A stretch of DNA of 64,000 nt. Source: Colocasia esculenta. Its lineage: Eukaryota > Streptophyta > Magnoliopsida > Alismatales > Araceae. This document shows, in pieces, positions 20,477 through 29,157 of the stretch (the first letter of the stretch is position 1; each line of letters opens with the position of its first letter). Location: NCBI GenBank assembly GCA_014218235.1, contig CM024755.1:42118109-42182108 (forward strand), given 5' to 3'. The notes under the pieces are model-generated. The model was given only the letters and a program-made list of their open reading frames with translations. It searched no databases and was not told the DNA's origin. A program made the position numbers and the translations under genes.

Positions 20477-23400
20477 CTGACAAATCAGACACTTTGCCAC
20501 AACATCAGCCACATCTCGCTTCATGCCAGCCCACCAGAAAGAACGCTTCAGATCCTTGTACATCTTCCCACTGCCTGGATGAATAGAGAACTGAGATCTA
20601 TGAGCCTCCTCTAAAATTTCCTTTCTCAGATCAACAATATTAGGGACACAAACCCTAAGATTCAAGCGAATTACATCATCTTCATCTCTGATAACTCCAC
20701 TCTTTCCAACCAACTCCTGCAACAACGGATCATCTTTCTGCAACGCAATGACTCGATCAAGAATAGAAGATCTCAAAGACAACTGTGCCATGAACAAGTT
20801 ACACAATTGAGGTTCTAGAACAGCCAAAGAACTTGAAACGTCATCAAGCATCTTCCAGTCTTGCCTCATCATCTGTCTTTTCCTGCTCAACGCATCTGCC
20901 ACTACATTGGCCTTCCCTGGATGGTAAGGCATATCGAAATCATAGTCTTTCATGAATTCTATCCACCTCCGCTGTCTCAGATTCAACTCCTTCTGCGAGA
21001 ACAAGTATTTGAGACTCTTGTGGTCTGAGAAGAGCTCAAATCTAACTCCATATAGATAGTGCCTCCAAATTTTCAAAGCATAGACCACAGCTGCTAACTC
21101 CAAGTCATGGGTCGGGTAGTTGCGCTCATGCTCCTTAAGTTGCCTAGAAGCATACGCCACAACTCGACCACCTTGCATCAGAACACAACCAAGCCCAATC
21201 TTCGAAGCATTAGTGTAGATAGAGAAGGAATCTACTTCATTGGGCAAAACAAGCACTGGCGCTGAGGTCAGACGAGCCTTCAATTCCTGGAACGCCTTTT
21301 CACAAGCCTCTGACCACTCAAACTTGACTCCTTTCCTTGTCAACCTCGTCAAAGTCGCTGCAATAGAAGAAAATCCTTCGATGAATCTCCTATAATAGCC
21401 AGCCAAACCGAGAAAACTCCTGATGTCAGCTGAAGATCTCGGTCTCTCCCAATCAAGAACAACTTCCACTTTAGCTGGATCTACAGACACACCTTCTCCT
21501 GATATAACATGACCCAAGAAATGGACTTCTTTCATCCAGAAGTTGCACTTGCTGAATTTAGCATACAACTTGTGCTCCCTCAGGACACCCAACACAATCT
21601 TTAGATGCTCACTATGAGTCTCTTCATCGGGCGAATAAATCAACACATCATCAATGAAGACTACCACAAAAGAATCCAGATACTGCCGAAAAACTCTATT
21701 CATCAAATCCATGAAAACTGCTGGAGCATTTGTCAAGCCAAAGGGTAAGACAAGGAATTCATAATGGCCATATCTCGTCCTAAAAGCCATCTTAGCAGAA
21801 TCTTCCGGCTTAATTCGGAGTTGATGATAGCCAGAACAAAGATCAATCTTAGAGAATACAGAAGCTCCTCGCAACTGATCAAACAAGTCATCAATACGAG
21901 GTAAAGGGTACTTGTTTTTAACAGTTACCTGGTTAAGCTTACGGTAATCTATGCACAACCTCATCGATCCATCCTTCTTTTTCACAAAAAGAACAGGTGC
22001 TCCGCATGGCGAAACGCTCGTCCGGATGAAGCCTTTATCAAGTAATTCCTGCAGCTGCTTCCTTAATTCTGCCAATTCCGCTGGCGCCATGCGATAAGGT
22101 GCAATGGAAATAGGTGTTGTGCCGGGTACAAGCTCAATGCCAAACTCTAACTCCCTTGCAGGTGGCAAACCTAACAAATCTTCAGGAAAGACATCGCTGA
22201 AATCTCTGACCACCTCAATATTCTCGATAGATAGAACCTTCGTTGAATCCTCAGTCACAACCACACTAGACAGAAAACCAGGGCAACCCTTGCTTAACAT
22301 CCGAGTCGCCTTCAAAGCTGAAATCACAAACTTACCCGACATGACCTTGGGCAAAGGGTGAACAAACTCCTCCTTTCCAGGAATCCGGAAAACTATAAGC
22401 ATCCGCCGACAATCCATCAAAGCATAATGCTCCTCAAGCCAATCAAAGCCCAAGATAGCATCATAATCCTTCATCTTCAGCAAATAGAAATTACCAGGCA
22501 AAACTTGCTCCTCAATGCACACAGAAAGCGACGAAAAACACTGCTCGGTCAAGATAGTTCCTGCTGGAGTATGAACAGACAAGGGAACCTCCAACTTTTC
22601 TGGAACTAGACCATTCTCCTTTATCAAGACTTTGGCAAATCCGTCGGAAATAAAACTATGCGTGGCACCGGTATCAAACAAGACTCTAGCATGCATTCCC
22701 ATAATTAAAATTGTACCTTCAGTGACGTGCTCTGCCAACTCTGCCTCGTCTCTAGCCAAGGCGAACACTCGAGCCGGAGCCCTCGGTCTCCCTGCTGCTC
22801 TCGGTGCCGGTCTCGCTGCTGCTGGTGCTGCTGCTGCTGCAGTCTGCTGCGCCATCTTCGGACAGTCTCTGATCTTGTGGTTCTTATCACCACATCTCAA
22901 GCATCTCCCGGAAGTCACCCAACACACCTCGCCTCCATGACGCTTCCCGCACTGGGTACACACTGGCTTCTCTGTAATCATACCTCCGCCTGGAGTCGGT
23001 GCCGCTGCTCTCGCTGGAACTACTGCTCTTTGCTGAAAAACTGGGGTCTTCTTCTTCTTATCCTGCCACTGGAAAGATGATGCTGGCCTCTTCAAAGAAG
23101 CTCTCTTCTCTTCAAGGTAAACTTCCATCTCTGCCTCCTGCATGCAAGCTGCTGACAAAGCTTCCTCCATGGAATGATGTCCTAATGCCACTAGCCTCGT
23201 CCTCAAGGACGGCTTCAACCCCATGATAAATTTCTTTACCTTCCTCCGCTCATCTGCCACAATGTGAGGCGCATACTTGGATAGCTCCGCAAATCTTGCC
23301 TCATACTCAAGTACACTCATTGACCCCTGGGTCAACGTCAAAAACTCCTGCTCCATGCGGTCCTGCACGTGCTCTGGAATATACTTCGCCTTGAACAAAC

Positions 23401-23485
23401 GGACGAATTCAGTCCATGCAACCTCCATAGCACCATCTTCAAACTGTGTGCGTAGTACAGAGGACCACCACACGTCGGCACGCTC
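20474..23485 (-). pseudogene. gag C-terminal part, protease, RT, RNase H and integrase zinc domain
   Basis: The third gag-pol exon in my model, 1003 codons from the proposed splice acceptor at 23485 to a TAA at 20476-20474. Residue numbers here count the open frame back to 23533. In order: the retrotransposon Gag domain (about 17-140), a CX2CX4HX4C zinc knuckle (Cys211, Cys214, His219, Cys224), aspartic protease DTGATHSF (Asp287), reverse transcriptase with Asp564 and FIDD (626-629), RNase H, and the integrase HHCC zinc domain ending CLICQ. In RNase H the motif expected to start with Tyr-Thr-Asp reads YTNAS, so the first catalytic acid is Asn775 (codon 21211-21209); the acids in LELAAVV, SDHKSL and NVVADAL remain. 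The terminal TAA stands where relatives have a Gln codon and leaves the frame unchanged. Confidence 0.9.
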
Positions 23486-23558
23486 CTGCAAAAGAAGGTA
23501 AGTACATCTAAGATATATTCCAACCAATACCAATAAACTCCTTAAAATCTATATTTAC
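23486..23558 (-). other. Putative intron 2 in gag (73 bp)
   Basis: On the minus strand it begins CAG|GTAAATATAG and ends CCTTCTTTTGCAG|GAG, which is a textbook plant splice donor and a pyrimidine-rich acceptor. The body is AT/U-rich. Its length is not a multiple of three, and the gag frames on its two sides differ by exactly that shift. The flanking codons are those expected for continuous Gag in related elements (a Met-Leu-Gln then Glu-Arg-Ala context). An inserted 73-bp sequence that only mimics an intron is the alternative. Confidence 0.7.
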
Positions 23559-23756
23559 CTGCAGCATATAAGTAGCTAAGGACACTCTCTCCTCTTCCGC
23601 ACAACGAAGGGCACGAAAGATCTTCTCCGTCTCTCTAAGCCAACTCTCCGCAAGAATGGGATCACTCTCTCCCTTAAAGAAAGGCGGTGTCATCCTCCTG
23701 AATCTTTCCATCATTGGCACTCCTCCAAAAACTGCATCCTGAGCAGGTGCCCGAGC
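23559..23756 (-). CDS. gag, putative exon 2 (66 codons)
   Basis: This 198-bp stretch reads open on the minus strand from the proposed acceptor at 23756 to the donor at 23559. It encodes the conserved start of the retrotransposon Gag domain, with MERFRRMTPPFFKGE and then a Trp-Leu-Arg-Glu helix and a RALRCAEEERVSLATYML segment. It begins and ends on codon boundaries (phase 0 on both sides) and has the same length as exon 1. The Gag protein would assemble the cytoplasmic particle. Without removal of intron 2 the frame stops after about 16 unrelated residues at a TAG formed inside the intron. Confidence 0.75.
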
Positions 23757-23828
23757 CTACAATCCAAAACATCTCTTAGATAACAACTCTTCCAGTTAAC
23801 ACCTTGAATAATTCTTGCAGCTACCGAC
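23757..23828 (-). other. Putative intron 1 in gag (72 bp)
   Basis: On the minus strand it runs from CAG|GTCGGTAGC to GGATTGTAG|GCTCGG, is AT-rich, and contains GTTAAC and TCTAAG, both possible branch sites. Read through, gag stops within it (TAA about 24 bases in after a Cys codon). Its removal leaves both gag parts in phase. The donor GTCGGT is weaker than that of intron 2. A GTAGCT donor four bases further in would give 68 bp and break the frame. The same segment is in the truncated tandem copy at 15998-16069. Confidence 0.6.
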
Positions 23829-24026
23829 CTGAACCTGCGCCTGCAATGCCGCTGTAGTCTGAGCCTGAGTCTGCATCGCATGCACCAATCCTTGCATCAA
23901 TGCTCCGTAGTCTACAGGTGGTGGTGGGGGTGGCAAAGGTACACCAGTCTGGTCCTGAGCCTGCTGATCACCCGCTGACTCATCACCTCGAGTCGGGCCA
24001 GCTCCTCTATGTCCACGAGTTGCCAT
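23829..24026 (-). CDS. gag, putative exon 1 (N-terminus, 66 codons)
   Basis: The ATG at 24026 follows the leader; I prefer it to the ATG 18 bp upstream (24044) because ATGGCAACTCGTGG is a good plant start context and the upstream Met lies in what may itself be an intron. The peptide has a Gly/Arg/Asp-rich start, a seven-proline run and a Gln/Ala-rich end, a low-complexity N-terminus usual for chromovirus Gag. It ends at CAG against a GT donor at 23828. Four bases of difference are seen against the duplicate fragment at 16267-16070. Confidence 0.72.
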
Positions 24027-24029
24027 AGT

Positions 24030-24145
24030 CTGCAAAATAAGCATCCTATTTAATAACCTATCATTCTACATAACTTGGACTAATTCTTTATGCAGACTTG
24101 AAATATGAATACAATACTGATATTCTATTTATGTACATGTTCAAC
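24030..24145 (-). other. Possible leader intron just before the gag ATG
   Basis: On the minus strand CCAG|GTTGAACATG lies just after the primer site, and TTATTTTGCAG|ACTATGG ends three bases before the gag ATG. The acceptor is strong and the donor fair. Splicing would remove two upstream ATGs in the leader. This is weaker than the two gag cases, because no reading frame tests it. Confidence 0.35.
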
Positions 24146-24147
24146 CT

Positions 24148-24164
24148 GGATTGCTCTGATACCA
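24148..24164 (-). other. Primer binding site (initiator-Met tRNA)
   Basis: Minus-strand TGGTATCAGAGCAATCC begins 5 nt after the 5' LTR end. Twelve bases match the complement of the initiator-Met tRNA 3' end, the primer for minus-strand DNA synthesis. Confidence 0.92.
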
Positions 24165-24919
24165 ATCTCTGTAACGCCCCTCTTAGACCCAGTACAGTTA
24201 CACCAACTCACATTGGATCTAATAGAGGTATTACAGTGGAACGAATCCAACAATTACAATACAGGTTGAAATATACACAAATAACTATTCAATTCCAATG
24301 ATAAATGTCGAATATGGAATTAAACACTTATAATCAGCATTTATTCAAAAGCAAATCTAATGCATAAAAAAAAATAACAATAGTCCAAAGTTTAATACAG
24401 TCCAAAGATCAGCTTCATAAAAGAAATTACATAAGATCCTCACATACAAGATTCACTCTAAATCTCTCTATGCCAAGCTAAGTCTCCACGTCCTCACGCT
24501 CTGAGTCAGTTTGCACTAACTCCTCTGTATCCTCTGGCTCTCCTGAAATGTTAGGCAAGTATGAGTTTACAAGACCCAGCAAATCACATGAAAGACAGTT
24601 CAAGATATTAACGGTATATTAATTTTAAAACATGGTAGTACATTAGCATTCCATTCATTGATATCATATACTTTTCTTACGATAGTTCTAAGTCCATTGG
24701 CAATCATTCATTTCATAGTGATTCTACTATTAAGGAAATAAAACTGTTTCACATATAGCATGGAGTTACTAATTCATGGAATCTATTCGATGTTATGTGA
24801 CCTACAACAACTTTCATGTATCAATTTCTCATTTATGCATGTACTATTCTTTTACACAACAATTTTCATGTAGTAATATTAAAACATTGACATGTAACAT
24901 GAAATCCTTTGAACAAGTT

Positions 24920-25035
24920 CACATGTAGGAATGTAAGCATATAACATGTAGTATGTAGCATGTAGAACAGGTAGACATGTAACTTGTGGCATGTAACATG
25001 TAGCATGTAGATATGTAACTTGTAGCATGTAGTCA
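24920..25035. repeat. CATGTAG-rich imperfect short repeat (5' LTR copy)
   Basis: Same run as at 17162-17277, in the R-U5 part of the 5' LTR. The two copies are essentially identical by eye. Confidence 0.7.
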
Positions 25036-26004
25036 TTTTCATATAATTGCCAAGACATAGCCCACACTAAATTAGAGATCAGTAGTCATTTATCATTCAC
25101 TTATCACCTAGGCAATGCGGTGATGAAGTCATGGTATTTGCGCAAAACCGGGGAAAGTCCTTCCCACCTTGACCAGTAGAACAAGTCTACCTCCAGGATT
25201 TCAATCCGTTGCCCACAGATTCATTTCTTTACATGTAGGTGAACCATTACCATAGGGGCATCTACGGTGTAGTTCCTTGTAGGAATCTCTAAGATAGCAA
25301 TGTCTTATTGGCATCATTGTTATAACGCATACACTAACATGCATAATAGATAGTGACATTTCATTTCATACTATTTAACATGAGTCAATGCAATATTTCA
25401 AAATACAACACTTTCAGTTCTGAAATCCTATTTACTGTACAACAGATTTCTATCAGGCTATTAATATTCATTCTTGAATTTTCATGTATTTTTATTCAAT
25501 TCTATGTGTAATATATTGTTCAGAAATTCATAACAGAACGTACACATGTCTGAAAATTCTGAAATTTTAACAGAAATTCGAAATCAGTAATTTCAATACA
25601 CATGCTAATTTTCATAATTTTCTGATTTCTGTAACTATTTTTCATGAAATTAACTCTATTAAATCAACTAACTAACATGGTTTAATATTGAGAAAAGCTC
25701 ACAATTTTCACATGAAACAGACATATCATATCTATTGCAGTAATCTAAACATCAATCAACATGCTTTCTTTTACATCATTGCACTTATCTTATACAATTT
25801 AAACCTTGATCATTGTCATGTAATTATGCATGTTCATCAATTCATATATATATATATAAATATATAGAACCTGCACATTATAGCAATAGACAGTCCATAA
25901 CAATAACATACTCTAGTATTACATGGCTGAAACGCATACATTCATAATTTATACATTTAAAACCAATTCACTCGGATTTTTGGAAATATACAATTCTGTT
26001 AAAC

Positions 26005-26223
26005 TTGACGTCAATGGTACGACGTTTACTATAGTCGACGTCCACATACATTGTCGTTAAGTAATTATAGGCGGCGGCACATAGCGCCGTTAACACAGAC
26101 CGACGGCGGCACATAGCGCCGTTAACATATAGAAAGGACAGAAAATACATATATATTTTGGATGAACTAAACGGCAGTCGATATTGCCGTTTACATATTA
26201 TAGGCGGCAATACTCTTGACGTC
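26005..26223. repeat. Dyad cluster 1 in 5' LTR
   Basis: Counterpart of 18245-18463 at an offset of 7760. It lies downstream of the TATA box, so it would be in the transcribed leader and could form hairpins in RNA. Confidence 0.72.
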
Positions 26224-26653
26224 TAGTTCTAAGACACAGAAAAACACAGAAACCTGCATGAAATGACGACGTTCCTAACCCTTCCCGTAGGTTGTTTACA
26301 TGCTTTAAAAATACGGAAAAGTTGTTAAATACGTAGTATATCATATCCTAAACTAAATCCCCCATGTAACTTGCCTCAATCCCTGCTAATAGAGTGTCGA
26401 ATCCGAGCTCGAAGAAGCCCGTCTCGCCAGGGAGACAGTTCTTTCCTCCGTCTTCAAGCAGTCCGAAACCTCCTTCGATGAAGTTCCTCCGCCTGGATGA
26501 GCTTTTGGGCACGAAGTCCTATGAATCTCCTTGGTGTAGATGCCTTCGAACCGCACGAACAAGCACCAGATTGCTCTGCAAATCCCTTCCTCGGCCCTCT
26601 TTCTCCCTTCCAGAACCAAGGCAAAAACCCTCTTTCTTCCTGCGAGATCTGGT

Positions 26654-26661
26654 CTTATAAA
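26654..26661 (-). promoter_or_regulatory. Probable TATA box of the 5' LTR
   Basis: Minus-strand TTTATAAG about 405 bp into the LTR, 135 bp from the nearest U3 dyad. This is the copy expected to start the genomic RNA. Confidence 0.6.
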
Positions 26662-26795
26662 GACCTCTCAAGCCAAGGCCAAACCCAACCCTGACCCTCG
26701 GATCTAAACGCCTCGGATCAGCTCATTAAAGCCTTCCCGAAACGGCCGTTTTCCTTGATCCGGAACGGAAAGCTCAAAAACAGGCAAGTCAACTT

Positions 26796-26979
26796 AACGT
26801 CAACATATGTTGCCGTTTTCCTCAATATAAACGTCCATCGATGATGTCGTTTATAGTCTTGCCCAAAATTAAATAATTCAGAAAAAATATTAAACGTCAA
26901 CACCTATCATCGTTAACATCTCATAAACGGCATGCGATGTTGCCGCTTACAAGCTTTAACGTCAAATGATCTTGACGCC
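26796..26979. repeat. Dyad cluster 2 in 5' LTR (U3)
   Basis: Counterpart of 19036-19219. The third dyad reads AACGTCA then CATCGTT here and CGTCATT in the 3' LTR, so this half-site has changed since insertion. Confidence 0.72.
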
Positions 26980-28330
26980 TAGTTCTACACAGAACAACAT
27001 TCAATTTATGCAGAAATAAACACACAATGAACAGAATACATTTAAGGAAATTCTAGGGTACTACAGTTTTACTACTATCATGTCGCATTCACAAGAAATT
27101 TATCCTTTTTGCATGTTATCATAAGAATTTCATGAACACATATTCATTTACACAATTTCACAATTTACACATTTCTTTTCACTTAAACACATTTTCACAA
27201 TTTCTTAATGCCGTGACACATAGCCCAAACCACTTTAGAAGGACACACACTGATCACATCACATATCAATCACCTAGGCATTCCAGTGATTAATCTTAGT
27301 TACTGCGCAGAACCGGGAGAAGCACTCTCCACCCTAACCAGCGATACTTGTTCGCCTCCAGGATTTAATCCCAATGCCCATGGGACATCACACACTTAAA
27401 CTTTCCCGTGGGGACTTTACCACAGTACAGTTCCACAGCCCTCTAAGGTAGCAGTGTCACCCATTGGCACATTAATACATTTCTCAATTTCAACACATTT
27501 TTAAATATAAAATATTTACGCATTCATCTCATGTTCACACATTTACATTCTTCAGTATTACCTAGCATGGTACTACTATTTTCAGTATTAATCAAATTTT
27601 TACAACAATTCTAATCATGCTGAAATTTTTGCAGAATTAAACATTAATCATATTAGCATGTATTAATATTTAATATCTAACATAAAACAAGTTTATATAG
27701 CTACTGTCATCTGTTCAGTACAGAAAGTTAACCAGAAATTCATCACAGTTTAACCATCATGCATACCAAAATTTACATTTTTCTGAATTACACATATTTT
27801 CTGAAAATTCTAACAGTGATGTTATCAACTGTAAAAATAGCCAAACTGACACAAATTTTCATTATTCAGATTCACAATTTATTTCATACATGAATACTAA
27901 CAGTACAAATTTTATCACAAATTTTTTTGGAATTTAACTAGTTTCGCATAAATTCTTAACTTTTCTACATTGAGTAGACATATTAACTATTTTTCGGTTC
28001 AGAAAATTAAATAAAGTATACAGATATTATAAATTGCTCAAAGTTTTATATCATGCATCAGATCTTATAAACAATGTACAGAAAATTCATGGCAATTAAA
28101 TTCTACACATATTTCATAAACGACATTTTCCAAGATTAAAATTTTGTTAGTAGCACATTCCAAGAATTCTAATAATTAGTGAAATTTTCAAAAATGCACA
28201 ATAACTCACAGTACAACCAAACATATATATTTACATATTATATGAAATTTTACTGTATATCCTCATGCGGAAAAACTCGAAAACTAGTTCACATAAGGAC
28301 AGACTTGCACACTGTTGCAGTCTGAAGAAC

Positions 28331-28417
28331 TAGACGGCATGGGGTAGCCGTCTATAGGTTAACGACATTATATGATGCCGCCAACACATGATATTGGCGG
28401 CAAGGGATCTTGCCGTT
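28331..28417. repeat. Dyad cluster in the old LTR (downstream of TATA)
   Basis: TAGACGGC-N8-GCCGTCTA at 28331-28354 is a perfect 8-bp stem. AACGACA-N8-TGCCGCC is at 28361-28382 and GGCGGCA-N8-TGCCGTT at 28396-28417. They align in order with the young-LTR dyads starting at 18248 but differ in most bases, while the 8-nt spacer is kept. Confidence 0.72.
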
Positions 28418-28833
28418 AATATCATGTCTGCACAAACACAGACTGAAAGCCAACAAATCACTTGAAAGGGGGGTTCCAGGACACGAGAAAAATCTGAAAA
28501 ATTCCTGGGACATACTAGACACATGTAGGGTTGATGTGAATGGGGTACTTGCCTTCTGTAAAATCTACAAACGACGATTTAAGCCGGAGAAGCCCTCCTC
28601 GGCCTGTGCCAAAGAGTCTCCAAATCCCTCCTTCTTCGGATCTTCTGTTGATCTTTACAGCACACCAGCGTGGGGAGTCGTTCCCCGATGTTCAAGGTTG
28701 ACACCAGTCGATGCAGATCGCCAGACGAAGCCTCCCGAAGCCGGATCTCTCAGGTTCAAGTTAGGGTTTTTGCATAGAAAGATAGGTTTTTGACCCAAGA
28801 GCCAAAAGGGATGGATCTGGCCGAAAACGGGGT

Positions 28834-28841
28834 ATTATAAA
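28834..28841 (-). promoter_or_regulatory. Probable TATA box of the old LTR
   Basis: Minus-strand TTTATAAT in CCCTTTATAATACC at the position corresponding to the young-LTR TATA box, between its two dyad clusters. Confidence 0.5.
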
Positions 28842-28963
28842 GGGTTGGGGGTCGGATGAGTTAAAGGGGCAAGTCTTAGAGCCGTTGGGAAGGGTTTCCA
28901 AAACAAAGTGCTAATTTTCCGGAGGCGTTTCCGGATCTGGAAATGCAACAGGTTTAGGATATT

Positions 28964-29050
28964 GGCGTCCATATATATAGTCGTCTACCAAAATGGGCGT
29001 CCATCGATATTGCCGCCTATCCCTGGTCAGCGTCAGCTGATGTTGACGCC
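28964..29050. repeat. Dyad cluster in the old LTR (U3)
   Basis: GGCGTCC-N8-AGTCGTC at 28964-28985, GGCGTCC-N8-TGCCGCC at 28996-29017 and AGCGTCA-N8-TGACGCC at 29029-29050. Starts are 32 and 33 bp apart, the same spacing as in the young U3. Confidence 0.72.
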
Positions 29051-29114
29051 GACTGTCCGACAAAATTCACTTTATTTATGTAGTATTTATAACACTAAAC
29101 GCATAAATAAATAA

Positions 29115-29118
<4 letters not shown>

Positions 29119-29147
<29 letters not shown>
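29119..29147. repeat. (AT)n microsatellite
   Basis: A 29-bp alternating AT run after four AAAT units, at the outer end of the old LTR remnant. Satellite resumes about 10 bp later. Confidence 0.95.
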
Positions 29148-29157
29148 CTATATACAT

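Larger units (their letters stand above)
16411..27065 (-). mobile_element. Ty3/gypsy chromovirus, Tekay/Del-like, 10.66 kb, defective
   Basis: Complete LTR-retrotransposon structure on the minus strand: 5' LTR 27065-24170 (2896 bp), PBS 24164-24148, leader, gag-pro-RT-RNase H-integrase with a chromodomain-like C-terminus, PPT 19318-19306, and 3' LTR 19305-16411 (2895 bp). Long LTRs, the order of domains (integrase last) and the conserved C-terminal tail fit the Tekay/Del clade; the clade is my assignment from memory of the family. The LTRs begin TGTAGTACCC and end GGGCGTTACA, so they have TG...CA ends. I count by eye some 30-40 LTR differences, about 1%, implying a recent insertion. There is no target-site duplication because both outer flanks are other retroelement sequence. 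A stop in integrase and an RNase H active-site change argue that this copy is not autonomous. Confidence 0.93.
24170..27065 (-). repeat. 5' LTR (2896 bp)
   Basis: Same structure as the 3' LTR, with start TGTAGTACCC at 27065 and end CGTTACA at 24170. This copy carries the promoter that would drive the element: U3 dyads at 26979-26796, TATA TTTATAAG at 26661-26654, and downstream dyads at 26223-26005. In the first downstream dyad this copy has GACGT where the 3' LTR has GACGC, which completes a five-base-pair stem with an 8-nt loop. The (TA)n run near 25846 is 2 bp longer than in the 3' LTR. Beyond 27065 lies the old LTR remnant and not satellite. Confidence 0.93.
27066..29157 (-). mobile_element. 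Old diverged LTR remnant of a related element
   Basis: About 2.1 kb without a gene. It is colinear with the young LTR but much diverged: the landmark CACCTAGGCATTCCAGTGATTA with CCGGGAGAAGCACTCTCCACC (27270-27335) matches 17347-17412 of the young LTR; the dyad cluster at 28331-28417, the TATA at 28841-28834 and a second dyad cluster at 28964-29050 follow in the same order. Roughly the first 500 bp of the LTR (plus-strand order) are missing where the young element begins, and the far end is cut in an AT repeat at the satellite. It may be the target into which the young element inserted, or the outer part of an earlier tandem. Confidence 0.75.

Noticed and set aside
27066..29157. This stretch as a host gene or promoter between retroelement and satellite
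   Set aside because: Landmarks, TATA position and dyad clusters are colinear with the young LTR, so it is a diverged LTR.
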